A stretch of 64,000 nucleotides of DNA from Allolobophora icterica (GCA_963556255.1 OY744613.1:43566644-43630643), one strand, 5' to 3'. Shown: positions 1 through 10,644, counted from the first letter of the stretch. Translations and numbers: made by a program. Notes: generated by a model from the letters alone, not told the origin.

Positions 1-395
1 TCTTTGACAAATGCTGCTCTATAGCTGCTGTGCAATGGTAAATTGATCGTGCAATAGTGTTGTGTCATTAAAATCATTCTTAACATGTAAAGGTTTTTCT
101 TTATGATCTTTTCCAGGTGCACGTCTACTTGACAGAGACTTAGATTAAATTCTACCATCCAAGGCTGCTGGAGAGTCAGGAGGAAGGCTGACGTGTGCAG
201 TATTATGACGGGAATTGTCCAGTAGTTGTGACTATACTCAGAGGCAGTAGGTGAACTAAGAGCTATTGGTCAATTTGTTGAGAGAATTTTATTCTGCATG
301 ACAATATTTTGCATATCGTATATACATTTTTTTGGAAAGATAAGCATCAATAGTATCCTAAAGCTATAAACATTCAAAAGAAATATAGCAATATT
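1..395 (+). other. Intron end and 5' leader of ZNF1
   Basis: A pyrimidine-rich tract ending in CAG at about 116 looks like a splice acceptor, so the terminal exon of ZNF1 probably begins near 117 and runs through an untranslated leader to the ATG at 396. The other zinc-finger genes here also have an acceptor a short way upstream of their coding exon. Earlier exons and the promoter lie outside the window or cannot be seen. Confidence 0.45.
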
Positions 396-1787
396 ATGAT
401 GAACAGAAAAGAGTCAATACATGGATACAACTTACCGGCTGTCTGCAAAGAGCAGGAAATCTCTTCCAAGCGATTGTCCTGCATCTGTCGGGTATGTCAT
501 AAAGATTTTGGAAATATCAATGATCTGAATAGTCACATTGGAACACACGCCTATGCACAAGAGCGGCAGAAATGTCAGTCATGTGATGAAACGTTTTTTG
601 ACGATGATGTTCTAAAGGTGCATAACCTTACAGTCCATGTTGAAAAACTGTACAGGTGTGAACATTGTCAGAGAACATTTAAATATTCTGCTAGTCTGAG
701 GCTGCATTCAAGAAGTCATGCGAAAGTTGCACCACATAAATTTGACAACACTGTAGACACTATCGAGCAACTTGCTTCGGTGAAAAACTATGCGGGCACA
801 TTTATTGGAGATAAAACATATGACTGCAAATTTTGTCCGGAAACATTTGATCAGATTGACAGTTTCTTATGCCATGCAAGAATCCACAATGAAGAGAAAC
901 CATTTAAGTGCAGTCTCTGCCACAAAGCGTTTAAGCGTGAGTACAAGCTGAATGACCATACAAGAACACACACTGGAGAAAGACCGTACAAGTGCAATTT
1001 ATGTCAGAAAGCATTTACGTACAAGTTTCATCTGGTTATACATACAAGAACCCATACTGGGGAAAAGCCATACAAATGTGAACAGTGTGAGAAAGCATTC
1101 ACACAGGGTACTGCCATGAAAGCCCATGTAAGAACCCACACCGGTGAAAAGCCACACAAGTGCAATATATGTCATAAGGCATTTTCAGATAAGCGTGTTC
1201 TAGTATCCCATGCAAGTTCCCACTCTGGAGAAAACATATACGACTGTAAGTTATGCCACAAAGCATTTGTGTCAAGATATTATCTGAAGGAACATGGAAA
1301 AACCCACACTGGGGATAAACCATACAAGTGCCATTTTTGTCAAAAAGCATTTGCTCAGAGTGGTGACCGCAATCGCCATTTAAGGGCCCACGCTTGTGAA
1401 AATATATGCCAGAGTGAATTATGTCCGAGAAAAGCAGGTACTTCACATAAGAGATCCAGTATATATATTGGAGATTACAGGCGTGATGATGAAGATAATT
1501 TGTTGCAAACAGAAATTAGAGAACACCTTTCATGTAATCAGACTTTCAAGCCATGCATAGATGAAAAACTACATATTCAAGGCCAATCAATATATATTGC
1601 TGATATAAATCCCTTAGCAGTGATACTTTATGGCTGTGGACTTTGTGACGAAATGTTTGAAATTGAAAAAGAATTCATGGGACACTGTTGTACTCACTGT
1701 GGTATTCCACAGAAAGACACTTATGTTGACTTATTAGAAGGACATCTTTCAAGTTGTCCTTGTGGAGAACAGACATATCTTTCCTAA
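396..1787 (+). CDS. C2H2 zinc-finger protein (ZNF1), 10 fingers plus C-terminal module
   Basis: The product is 463 residues in one uninterrupted coding exon. Ten C-x2-C-x12-H-x3-4-H fingers run from about residue 29 to 335. The first four are divergent and widely spaced; the last six are joined by TGEKP-type linkers, as in DNA-binding arrays. No KRAB, BTB or SCAN domain is visible. After a spacer comes an isolated finger-like module (CGLCDEMFEIEKEF, then HCCTH) and a tail with PQKDTYVDLLEGH, shared with ZNF2 and ZNF6. Its helix is acidic, which suggests a protein contact rather than DNA binding (inference). It is probably a nuclear sequence-specific DNA-binding protein; the target is unknown. 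Either of two adjacent ATGs (396, 399) could start translation. Confidence 0.88.
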   Translation: MMNRKESIHGYNLPAVCKEQEISSKRLSCICRVCHKDFGNINDLNSHIGTHAYAQERQKCQSCDETFFDDDVLKVHNLTVHVEKLYRCEHCQRTFKYSASLRLHSRSHAKVAPHKFDNTVDTIEQLASVKNYAGTFIGDKTYDCKFCPETFDQIDSFLCHARIHNEEKPFKCSLCHKAFKREYKLNDHTRTHTGERPYKCNLCQKAFTYKFHLVIHTRTHTGEKPYKCEQCEKAFTQGTAMKAHVRTHTGEKPHKCNICHKAFSDKRVLVSHASSHSGENIYDCKLCHKAFVSRYYLKEHGKTHTGDKPYKCHFCQKAFAQSGDRNRHLRAHACENICQSELCPRKAGTSHKRSSIYIGDYRRDDEDNLLQTEIREHLSCNQTFKPCIDEKLHIQGQSIYIADINPLAVILYGCGLCDEMFEIEKEFMGHCCTHCGIPQKDTYVDLLEGHLSSCPCGEQTYLS

Positions 1788-2035
1788 AGTTTCGTTGCTA
1801 CTTCAGATCAGCAAGTTTGACACAGTATGTATTTGGCTACTTTATTATCTAGCTACTCGATAGAACACTTGGCTGTATGACAGATCCAACTATGTAGAAT
1901 ATTTTACTTATTTGATGGACGTCCTTCAAGTTGCTATTGTGGAATGGGAATAATTATGTACGTTCTATAATTTGTCATATAACAGAATTTGCAACGTTGA
2001 CACCATAATGTCTTTAATGCAGATTGTGTGTTATT
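1788..2035 (+). other. 3' flank of ZNF1, shared with ZNF2 and ZNF6
   Basis: This AT-rich stretch has no gene. Words such as GATCAGCAA, TTGACAC and AACTCGATA recur after ZNF2 (9500-9960) and ZNF6 (32103-32350), so the duplicated unit extends past the stop codon. Confidence 0.55.
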
Positions 2036-2039
2036 CATA

Positions 2040-2648
2040 ACCCCTTCGCTGCGACGGCCTTGTAATCCCGTGTGCGTCATGTATGTATGTTTGTATGTAT
2101 GTATGCATGTATGTATGGATGGATATATGCATATATGTATGTATGCATGCATGCATGTATGTATATATGTATATATATATATATGTATGTATATATGTAT
2201 ATGTGTATGTAACTATGTATTTATATATGTATGTGTATATATGTATGTACGTATATATTTATGTATGTATTTATATATGTATATATGCATGTATATATGT
2301 AGGTATATATGTATACATGTATATTATGCATGTATGTATAGATATTTGTATGTATATACGTATATTATGCATGATGTATGTGTGTATGTTTGTATGTATG
2401 TATGTATATATGTATGTATGTAGGTATGTGTACATGCATGCATATATGTATGTATGTATGTTTGCGTGTATGTATGTATGTATGTATGTATGTATGTATG
2501 TATGTATGTATTTATGTGTGGTATATGATCAGGGCATCAAATGGGTATCTATAATTTCTATGACGAGACATACTCGTCCTTCGCGTAGGGCCTATGGCAA
2601 TAGAATTTCCATGACGAGACATACTCGTCAACCGCTGCGAAGAGGATA
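2040..2648. mobile_element. TIR-like element with a (TATG)n core
   Basis: The ends are imperfect inverted repeats: CCCCTTCGCTGCG on the left, and CCTCTTCGCAGCG read inward from the right. ATAA flanks both sides. The equivalent places after ZNF2 (about 9950) and ZNF6 (about 32370) lack the insert. The interior is a long TATG/TATA microsatellite (about 2075-2520), followed by two copies of the palindrome GACGAGACATACTCGTC. Open frames through it are low-complexity artefacts. Confidence 0.5.
2080..2520. repeat. (TATG)n / (TATA)n microsatellite
   Basis: About 440 bp of nearly uninterrupted TATG, TATA and TGTA tetranucleotides. Both strands are open in several frames purely because of the repeat. 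It is not coding. Confidence 0.95.
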
Positions 2649-3037
2649 ATATTACATGTTTCACGCCAAAATATAGACTCTCCTCTATCAGTACTGCTTG
2701 TAACCTTTGCTGTAACCTTTGATTCAATTATGACAGCATTTGACTCTGCAGTGTTATACAATCTTATGACAATGGATTGGCTTATAGTTATTCGCTAACG
2801 CTGCTGTCAATGCCACCTTTAGTATAGCTGTAACCTTTGATTCAATTGCGACAGCTTTTGACGCTTAAGTCACAACTTTACTGTCACGCTATGCCGCCAG
2901 CATGACATTAATTCATTCCTAAATCATACATGGGAGTGCCACGGGGTGCTTTTACGAGCGATTACCAAATGCTTTAGCGGGCAGTCTTCAAGACGGATCT
3001 GTGGGATTCGGTTACAAGGTAAGGAGCCTGGACAGTG
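2649..3037. repeat. ZNF 3' flank, second part (duplicated at 32375-32650)
   Basis: Segments such as AAAATATAGACT and ACTTTACTGTCACGCTATGCC, and a block ending GCAGTCTTCAAG, match 32390-32640 in the same order. This is further flank of the duplicated zinc-finger unit. No gene was seen. Confidence 0.6.
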
Positions 3038-3045
3038 CAGAAGGC

Positions 3046-3587
3046 GGTAATCCTGTAGTTTAGGTTGATAAATTCAGACCATGCTTTCAATCCCGTACTT
3101 TAGGTTGCTAACTTATTAAACGAAAGATTAAAATGTTAATTAAACTGGAACCGGATGACGATTAAAAAGTTAACTGAACTGGAAGCGGGATGAACGATGA
3201 AAATGTCAACTAAACTAGAAGCGGGGTGAACGATTTAAAAGTTAATTAAACTAGAAGCGGGATGACGATTAAAAAGTTAATTGAACTGGAAGCGGGATGA
3301 ACGATTAAAATGTTAATTAAAGTAGAAGCGGGATGAGCGATTAAAATGTTAATTAAACTAGGAGCGGGATGACGATTAAAAAGTTAATTGAACTGGAAGC
3401 GGGATAAACGATTAAAATGTTAATTAAAGTAGAAGCGGGATGAACGATTAAAATGTTAATTAAACTAGAAGCGGGATGAACGATTAGAAAGTTAATTAAA
3501 TGACCAAGTGCGTGTTTCCGATATTAAAATAATTTAGCAACCTAAACTTCTCTTCAGGAATTTAGCAACCTAAACTACGGGATAACC
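3046..3587. mobile_element. TIR element C1 with ~36-bp internal tandem repeat
   Basis: The element begins GGTAATCCTGTAGTTTAGG; its right end read inward is GGTTATCCCGTAGTTTAGG. A perfect 8-bp target duplication, CAGAAGGC, lies at 3038-3045 and 3588-3595. The interior is about ten tandem units of ~36 bp with the core ACTAGAAGCGGGATGAACG. No transposase is encoded. The 8-bp duplication and GG...CC termini fit a Merlin-, hAT- or Mutator-type MITE; the superfamily is unproven. Confidence 0.88.
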
Positions 3588-3599
3588 CAGAAGGCTACA

Positions 3600-3815
3600 T
3601 ACTACAGTTTGATCCATGGATATGCAAACTTGTGGGGCCGAGGATATATTAACCACACCAGCAGTCTAAATTGGTTTAGGTGGTTCAGATATCTAAAAAT
3701 ACCAACAACGCCTCCATGGCAAGTTTCGCTTGACAACTTTTTCACATCTGTGAAACTGCTTGGACATAATGTGGTTTATATCTTTGGCCCGACCTGCTTA
3801 TGGATCAATTGGTAG
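3600..3815 (+). pseudogene. piggyBac-like transposase fragment
   Basis: A 68-codon open segment contains SLDNFFTSVKLLG, which resembles the conserved DNFFTS motif of piggyBac (DDE) transposases. No flanking transposase domains or termini are visible, so this is an isolated relic directly downstream of element C1. The identification rests on one motif. Confidence 0.45.
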
Positions 3816-3825
3816 CAGGCTCAAT

Positions 3826-5075
3826 GTCCATACAAGAATCCACACCGGAGAAAAGCCGTACAGTTGCAATTTATGTCAGATCATAGCACTTCGATGGAAA
3901 GTAATCTGAAATCTCTCAAAATAATCCACCCCAGAAGATGACCATGTAAGTGCAATTTTTATCAAAAACAATCTTTAACAATAGTAATATGCATGTCCAT
4001 GAGAGAACCCACAACGGACAAAAGCCATCTATGCATCTGGGCTAGGGAGGTCGCAGAGAACGACTTGATTCACAGGAACAATGGTGACTACTTGGCACTG
4101 TCATCCTTGAGGAAGACCAGAGTTCTGTCGTAGACTTGGTACCCGAAGCCCAGCCAAACCCTTCCGCGCGACCAGGACAGCCAAAACCAGACGGGTTCTG
4201 GGGAGGAGGATAGAGTAGTGATTACACTCATGGCCAGGAGAGCATAAGGTACGCAGATCTATTCCCGCAACCCCCCTCTAGGGCGGCGCCTTGCATGGCT
4301 TCCAAACCGTGTGTTTAATTAAGATATTGATTGTACTTTCATGTTTCAATGTAATCTTACTGCGTCTGTCGGTTTGAAATAATAAAGAATATAATATTAT
4401 TATTATTATAATTAATGTTGCAGTGCATTTTGCCAGAAGGATCATCTGTTATGCCATATTAGAACTCAGACTTAGAAACCCCATACAAGTGCAATTGATG
4501 CCATGAAGAGTTTGCGCAAAATTGTTCTGGAATCCCATGCAAGGATTCATACTAAAGAAAACAAGTCTCATTCTTTCCACAGAACTTTATCACACGGAGG
4601 TAATGAGATTTGTCAAATAAGAACCCACACTGGATAAAAAGTGTTCAGATGTAATTTATGTCATAAATAATTTGCATGAACGAATCATCTCGAAAAGCCC
4701 TGTAGGCCTAAGAGTCCACACAAGAGAAAAACCTTTCAAATGCAGTTTGTTTCACAAAACATTTTCACAAAGAAGTAATCTGAAATTGCATATGATGAGT
4801 AATATTTATAGTTCAACTTGTATGCCAGAGCATAATACTTAGCAGTACTTTGGAGTATCATACAAGACTTATACAGGTTATGAGCACTATTTATAGTGTA
4901 ATTGTGATGAAAAATTTGGTTGCAAGCGTCATCTGATTTCTCACATAACGAAAAACCAGCGGAGAAAAGCTTAGGCCTACAGGTGCAGTTTATGTAAGAA
5001 AGGATTTTCACGGAAGGCCGTTCTGAAACGCCATTGAGAACCCACACTGGAGAAATGTCATACATGTGTGCCTTA
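3826..5075 (+). pseudogene. Decayed C2H2 zinc-finger gene, interrupted by a retroelement
   Basis: Fragments of fingers and TGEK-type linkers appear in shifting frames: HTRIHTGEKPYSCNLC near 3828-3880, HIRTQT near 4450, IRTHTG near 4620 and RTHTGEMSYMC near 5037. Many stops and frameshifts occur and no long frame survives. The remnants resemble ZNF1/ZNF2. A foreign block at about 4025-4415 interrupts the array. This is a dead paralogue between two intact ones. Confidence 0.8.
4025..4415 (+). mobile_element. 3' end of a non-LTR retrotransposon inside the zinc-finger pseudogene
   Basis: The block has different base composition from its surroundings (GC-richer), an AATAAA at 4381-4386 and a short (ATT)n tail; zinc-finger remnants resume afterwards. 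A 3'-end tail with a polyadenylation signal and 5' truncation fit a LINE insertion. The family was not identified. Confidence 0.5.
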
Positions 5076-5079
5076 CCCT

Positions 5080-5953
5080 GTCAAATTTAGATAGTTGATA
5101 TATCAGCAGATATAAGTTTTGAGTCAGAATGTAGGCGCACATATTTTTCTAAAGCGACCGTATGGCCTCGACCATGAACGTTTTAATCGCATGGAATATT
5201 CCACCACTGCTGTTCGTTGATAGTGTTCTTCGTCATTTACTATCCCTTGTAGCCTACATATACCTTGCTTTCCAGACAATCAAGGCTCATAGACTGAATT
5301 ATAATTATTATAGTTAGTGTGGTTGAAGCGTAAAACCTTTCAGCGAGGTCTTAGAAACGATGGATATACACATAAAATGAAGTCATCTAGCGATGTAACT
5401 GAAAGTTTGCAGTTTGGAACCAGCTAAGAGTTTTTTTCTCTAAATACCCTGGCTTGAGAAAGGTGTTTGTGCAAAATGATGTGCTTTAAGCGTGTAAACA
5501 TAATATGACATCCAATTACGTTAGGATGTAAAACTTGTAGGCCTAAGTATTAAGTTAATCGATGCATTTATTTGATTGAGTTCCATGATACTCGAAATAC
5601 GTCCATATAATTATACGAGTTGATGTCATAAGAAAAGAAATAAAGGGGCCCGGTACTTTAGACATTAGACCTTGTATGTAATGTTAATTTTTATTTCAAT
5701 CGCTAGATGACAGAAGAATCTGCAATCTAACTTCAAGATGAATTATTTTTACATCGACGCCATTTTGATGAACTTAACACAGAAATGTCCAGTATTAGTG
5801 TTTCAATAACAATAATAATTATAGCCTATTAGTTGTGTGTATGGTATTGGTGAGTTACATTAACATTCTTTATTTAATTTACCGCTTACACATATATTAT
5901 TATGCTCTTCTCTTATTATCTTATTTAATCGTCTGATCGGTTATAGTATATTA
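5080..5953. other. No gene seen
   Basis: AT-rich sequence without a supported open frame. A part near 5700-5860 (GACGCCATTTTGATG, then GGTGAGTTACATT) resembles 24840-24990, so it is at least partly dispersed repeat. Confidence 0.5.
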
Positions 5954-5961
5954 TTCATCAT

Positions 5962-6610
5962 GGTAAACGTACGTTTTAGCGTAATTAATTATTGGACGAA
6001 ATGTCCACGTTCGCTTTAGCGTAATTAATTATTGGAAGCTGTATGAGCGATGAAAATACAAATCAAACTGGAAGCTGGATTACCGATGAAAATATAAGTC
6101 AAACTGGAAGCTGGATTAGCGATGAAAATGGACATCAAACGAGAAGCTGGATGTGCAAAGAAGGTAATCCTCGACGTTAGGTGCGTTCATTATAATGTAC
6201 ACTGTTATAGTGGATAGTTATCAGCAATTGTGATGACTGATGAAAATATAACTCAAACTACAAGTTCGATGATTGATGAAAATAGTATTGAAACTAGAAG
6301 CTGGATAAATGATGAAAATATTACATAATAAGTCTTAAATTAGAAGTTGGAATTGCGATGAAACTATAATCGTTTAACGCCGATATCATTGCCGTGGATC
6401 AGCGATGAAAACATTTCATAGTAAAACTTAAAATAGAAGCTGGATTTGCGATGAAAATGAGCTAAAAGTGGAAGCTGGATGGACGAACGATTAAAACGTC
6501 TAATATTAAACTGAACTAGAAGCTGGAAGGTGGATTAAATAATTATTTACGCTATTCGTTTTTTTTCGAAATCCTGCCAATAATTAATTACGCTAAAGCG
6601 TACGTTTACC
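5962..6610. mobile_element. TIR element B1 with ~36-bp internal repeat
   Basis: The element begins GGTAAACGTACGTTTTAGCG and its right end is the inverse, GGTAAACGTACGCTTTAGCG. The flanking 8-mers are TTCATCAT (5954-5961) and TTGATCAT (6611-6618), one mismatch apart. The interior carries degenerate units with AAACTGGAAGCTGGATTAGC and GATGAAAATAT, as in families A and C to E. A second, inverted copy (B2) lies at 20512-21159. Non-autonomous. Confidence 0.85.
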
Positions 6611-6854
6611 TTGATCATAGCCTTCTCGATCTAAGGACCCATAGAATGGAACAGTCTTCAACTAATAATAATGTTCGTTTAATATCTTCAAACTGACAAT
6701 GACGCAGTTTGATTACAAATCCGTATGAACGGATGATCACAAGTTATTACAGGAGTCGAATTTAACTAGACGGCAGCCACACAAGGCGCCCATCACGTCC
6801 TACATCTCATTTTAGCAACGCGCCATCTCGCGAATGAAAGGCTGAGTGGACCTA

Positions 6855-6935
6855 AATTTGAGGAGGTTGCGGGAAGCGATCCCGCTACCTCTTGCTCTTC
6901 ACGCCAGTGATGTTACCACTACTCTATGGACCCCC
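6855..6935 (-). repeat. tRNA-derived SINE-like fragment
   Basis: On the minus strand, TAGAGTAGTGGTAAC resembles a tRNA A box and GCGGGATCGCTTCCCGC a B box, at roughly the right spacing. The acceptor ends do not pair convincingly, so this is read as a tRNA-derived repeat rather than a functional tRNA gene. Confidence 0.4.
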
Positions 6936-6944
6936 TACAGTCCG

Positions 6945-7090
6945 TCAATGCACATTTGCTGCTCAGTTTAAATGGAAACTAAAGACTCATCTATGTACAC
7001 TCTTCTATGACTAGGAATGTAGCGCAACGCGCTCTCTTGCAGGACTTGTTAAAGCGCGCTATAAATTTTTAGTTGTATTGTATAATTGTA
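6945..7090 (+). mobile_element. LINE 3' tail fragment (CR1/L2-like)
   Basis: A short frame reads FKWKLKTHLCTLLYD, similar to the last residues of CR1/L2-type ORF2, followed by GCGCGCTATAAATTTTTAG, the usual tail form. 5'-truncated. Confidence 0.55.
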
Positions 7091-7097
7091 TAGTAGG

Positions 7098-7338
7098 GGT
7101 CTACCCGAATCCCCGAAACAGATGAAAATCCAAAATTGACCGAATTCCCTGAAAGACTTTTTTTCTACCAAGCTTTCGATTCTTGAAAACTAATAATTAT
7201 AGGGTCCATATCCTTAACAGTATATTTGAAAATAATCTCGAAAGGTTAGATTCGGGAAATAATTTTGCTTAAACTTAGAAAATCGGTTTCTGAAATCCGG
7301 AGAAATATTTCTGGGATAGGGTTTCGGGGATTCACTAC
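7098..7338. mobile_element. MITE-like element with CCCGAATCCCCGAAAC ends
   Basis: CCCGAATCCCCGAAAC near 7104 is mirrored by a GTTTCGGGGATTC form near 7321. A related pair occurs at about 11597-11850. No coding content; target duplication not resolved. Confidence 0.45.
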
Positions 7339-7344
7339 GCGCCC

Positions 7345-8070
7345 GGCATAGTATGATCCTAGCATATTTAGCTGGACCCGAACCAGATCATGACTGCCAA
7401 ACGATTTCAGCTGAATGCGTGTCTGTGAATAAGTTTGTCTCCGCAATTTATCTTTCTTTGGGAGCTGTAATTTAATCATAATTTTGCAATTTAGATGTAC
7501 ATCCTAGTAGCAATTTTGCGTTTTAGTAATCTTAAAAAACTAACTATTACCGATAGGCCTATGTCAAATGCCGGATTTCATCGGCGTATAAAAAAGAGTG
7601 TAGTTATAATCCATGACCTCATGACAAATAGCACACGGCAGAAGTTGAAAACCGATTCACAATTACGATATCACAATTCCGAAAGGTGATTAAATTTAAA
7701 TGCTAACTTTTCCAATGACTTTTCTTCCAAATGAACTTTCTAATCAAGACTATGGTCCATCTGAATGCCAGACTCTACAAAAGTACTGCCAACATGTTCC
7801 GACCATAATCTGAGTTACTTACTAACTGCTAAACTATGTCAGTGCCTGTAAAAGTTCATATACTCTATGCTTCAAAATGAAACAATTTTAATCACACATG
7901 TAAAGTCTCAGTACAAATACTTTGGTGTCAAGAACAATTAAGTACAAGTACTTAAATTGTTCTTTATTTCCACCTGAGTGCAATTTCAACTACCATGTAC
8001 CACATATCTGGTAAATAATAATGTACAAACGTAGTACTAATACTACATTTACATTTCTTTTACTCTGCAG
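7345..8070. other. Upstream or intronic sequence of ZNF2; no gene seen
   Basis: No supported coding region. The last bases (TTTCTTTTACTCTGCAG, ending at 8070) form a good splice acceptor directly before the ZNF2 exon. Confidence 0.5.
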
Positions 8071-8081
8071 AAGACCTGAGG

Positions 8082-9497
8082 ATGCAAGCAAGAAATAATT
8101 ATCAAAGGAAACAATGCAAATGTGAAGTTTGCCACAAAGAGTTTGCAGCGAATTCCATTTTAAAAATCCACATGAGAACTCATACTGGAGAAAAACCATA
8201 TAAGTGCAATTTATGTCACAAAGCATTTGTACGTAAGGGTGAACTGAAAAGCCACACAAGAACCCACACTGGAGAAAAACCGTACATCTGTAATTTGTGT
8301 CACAAAGCATTTGCACAGAAAATTCATTTGGAATGTCACACAAAGACCCACACTGGGGAAAAACCTTACAAATGTAATTTGTGTCACAAAGCATTTGCAC
8401 ATCAACATGATCTGAACCGTCATGCAAGAACCCACACTGGAGAAAAACCTTACAGCTGTAATTTGTGTCATAAAGCATTTGCAAGTAAGAGTAATCTGAA
8501 AATCCATACAAGAATCCACACTGGAGATAAACCGTACAACTGTAATTTGTGTCACAAAGCATTTCCACAAAAGGGTGCTCTTCACAGTCATAGAAGAAAC
8601 CACTCTGGAGAAAGACCATATGAATGCAGTCTCTGTCGCAAAGCATTTAAGTATAAGTACAAACTGAACAACCATGCAAGAACACACACAGGAGAAAGAC
8701 CTTACAAGTGCATTCTATGTCGCAAAGCATTTGCGCACGGTCATCATTTGGTTATACATACAAGAACACACACTGGAGAAACGCCATACAAATGTCAACA
8801 ATGTGAGAAAGCATTCACACAGAGTAATTCCCTGAAAGCCCATGTAAGAACCCACACCGGTGAAAAGCCACACAAGTGCAATATATGTCAAAAGGCATTT
8901 TCAGATAAGCGTGTTCTAATATCCCATACCAGATCCCACTGTGGAGAAAACACATACGAGTGTAAGTTATGCCACAAAACATTTGTCTCGAGGAAACATC
9001 TGAAAGAACATGAAAGAACCCACGCTGGGGATAAACCATACAAGTGCTACTTGTGTCACAAAGCATTTTTCCAGAGTGGTTTTCTCAATCGCCATTTACG
9101 AACGCATGCTTGTGAAGATATACACCAGAATCAATTCTGTCAGAGATATGGAGGTACTTCACGTAAGAGAATCAGTACAGATATTGGAAATTTCAGGTAC
9201 TTTGATGAAGATCAGTTGCCACCAACAGAAACTAGAGAACACCTTTCACGTAATCAGACTTTCAAGTCAAGCGCAGATGTGAAACTACATACTCAAGACC
9301 AATCAATATTTACTGCTGATATAAATCTCTTATCAGTGCGACTTTATGGTTGTGGACTTTGTGACGAAATGTTTGATATTGAAAAAGAATTCCTGGGACA
9401 CTGTTGTACTCACTGTGGTATTCCACAGAAAGAGACATTTGTTGACTTATTAGAAGGACATCTTTCAAGTTGTTCTTGTCGAGTACAAGTTTCTTAA
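8082..9497 (+). CDS. C2H2 zinc-finger protein (ZNF2), 12 fingers plus C-terminal module
   Basis: The product is 471 residues. Twelve consecutive canonical fingers run from about residue 9 to 340, linked by HTGEKPY-type linkers, so the whole array probably contacts DNA. The region after the fingers and the tail match ZNF1 and ZNF6, including CGLCDEMFDIEKEF, HCCTH and PQKETFVDLLEGH. The ATG at 8082 lies 11 bases after the splice acceptor ending at 8070, so earlier untranslated exons are likely. Fingers 7 to 12 align with the last six of ZNF1. No repressor or activator domain is visible; the role is inferred as nuclear DNA binding. Confidence 0.9.
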   Translation: MQARNNYQRKQCKCEVCHKEFAANSILKIHMRTHTGEKPYKCNLCHKAFVRKGELKSHTRTHTGEKPYICNLCHKAFAQKIHLECHTKTHTGEKPYKCNLCHKAFAHQHDLNRHARTHTGEKPYSCNLCHKAFASKSNLKIHTRIHTGDKPYNCNLCHKAFPQKGALHSHRRNHSGERPYECSLCRKAFKYKYKLNNHARTHTGERPYKCILCRKAFAHGHHLVIHTRTHTGETPYKCQQCEKAFTQSNSLKAHVRTHTGEKPHKCNICQKAFSDKRVLISHTRSHCGENTYECKLCHKTFVSRKHLKEHERTHAGDKPYKCYLCHKAFFQSGFLNRHLRTHACEDIHQNQFCQRYGGTSRKRISTDIGNFRYFDEDQLPPTETREHLSRNQTFKSSADVKLHTQDQSIFTADINLLSVRLYGCGLCDEMFDIEKEFLGHCCTHCGIPQKETFVDLLEGHLSSCSCRVQVS

Positions 9498-9960
9498 ACT
9501 TTCATTGTTCCTTCAGATCGGCAATATTGACACCATAGGTGTATTCGGCTATTTGGCGATCATGTACAATCTGGGTGCATAACCCTAGCCTTGAATTTTT
9601 AAATCCAGCTTCCACTCGCAGGTTTAGCTTTTAGTCGCACAAATACATAGGCTTCACTGACCCTAACTCTAAGCCCTCACTGACCCTCACGACACTTACC
9701 CTGACCCTAACCGACCCTCACGATGCAAAGACACCCAACCAGATAGTACATAGGCACCCCGATTGTACATGTTCACCGGCTATTTAATTATTTAGCAACT
9801 CGATAGAACCTTGCATCTGGCTATGTGACAGATTTAAATATATTTTTAAATTGTTGGAATGGGAATATGTACTTGCTCAAATTTGGCATATAACTGAGAT
9901 TTAACAACGTTGACACTCTTGACACCATAATCTTTTTAATGCAGACTGTGTAATTCATAA
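9498..9960. repeat. 3' flank of ZNF2 with dispersed CCCTAA-rich repeat
   Basis: The start resembles the ZNF1 and ZNF6 flanks. The part at 9580-9770 (AACCCTAGCC, TCCAGCTTCCACTCGCAG, CCCTAACCG) recurs at 15720-15790, 49480-49560, 50140-50220 and 52170-52250. The telomere-like words are scattered, not an array. Confidence 0.55.
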
Positions 9961-10224
9961 TATGTTTAACTTGCCAAAATATAGACTCTTCTCGATAAGT
10001 ACCGCTTGTAATCTTTGTAAACAACGATTTAACTGTGAAAGCCAAGCGCAGGACACCAGCGTATTCACGAGTGCGACGTCAAATCAGAGGGTTTTCCAAA
10101 GAGTAATCCAAAGCAGGTTCGATTCCTTCCAGTGGAGTCTGAGAAGTTAGGATCGAGATTGCGATTGGTCCTTAGTTATAAATCCAGCTACTTCATTGTA
10201 AGATTAAAGCCAATATTTCTTCTT
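9961..10224. repeat. Start of duplicated segment, with LINE tail fragment
   Basis: 10035-10150 matches 19800-19920 and 48915-49010 (AGGCCAAGCGCAGGGCACCAGC, allowing changes) and looks like the minus-strand 3' end of a LINE. 10160-10224 matches 19945-19990, marking the left part of the ZNF3/ZNF4 segmental duplication. Confidence 0.6.
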
Positions 10225-10636
10225 GGTAATCCTGGGTTTTAGCGTCCGAAATTATTTACATTGCATGAGCGATGAAAACGTTTCACAGTTAAACTCAAAC
10301 AAGAAGTTGGAAGATTGATGAAAATATCAATGAAACTAGAAGCCGGATGATCGATTAAAATATTACATAGTTAAAGTCAAACTAGAAGTTGGAATTGCGA
10401 TGAAAATATATCGTTTTAGTTCCGATATTATTCCCGTGTATGACCGATGAAAACATTTTATAGTAAAACTCGAACTAGAAGTTGGAAGATTGACGAAAAT
10501 ATTCACGAAACTAGGAGCTGGATAATCGTTAAAATATAAGTGAAAATAGAAGTTGGATGAACGATGATTATTTATTGTATATTGTATTAGAACGTTTCAT
10601 TGAAAATAATTTCGGACGCTAAAACCCAGGATTACC
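10225..10636. mobile_element. TIR element A1 with ~36-bp internal repeat
   Basis: Perfect 33-bp terminal inverted repeats begin GGTAATCCTGGGTTTTAGCG. The 8-bp target duplication TTCTTCTT lies at 10217-10224 and 10637-10644. The interior (412 bp in all) holds degenerate ~36-bp units with AAACTAGAAGCCGGATGA and GATGAAAATAT. The paralogous site near 20000 in the other arm of the segmental duplication lacks the element. Confidence 0.93.
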
Positions 10637-10644
10637 TTCTTCTT

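Noticed and set aside
2028..2649. Two long overlapping plus-strand frames (131 and 188 codons) rich in MYVC
   Set aside because: They are translations of the (TATG)n microsatellite, repeated in all frames, with no conservation.
3046..3587. CRISPR-like array in the ~36-bp repeats
   Set aside because: Units are contiguous and degenerate without unique spacers, lie in a TIR element with target duplication, and the context is animal DNA.
7990..8687. Long minus-strand frames opposite ZNF2 (and similarly opposite ZNF3, ZNF4 and ZNF6)
   Set aside because: Zinc-finger arrays give open antisense frames because the linker and finger codons repeat; the CFVTQIT-type repeats mirror the sense repeat.
9650..9730. 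CCCTAA-rich stretch as an interstitial telomere
   Set aside because: The words are scattered among other sequence and belong to a dispersed repeat also at 50150; no true array.
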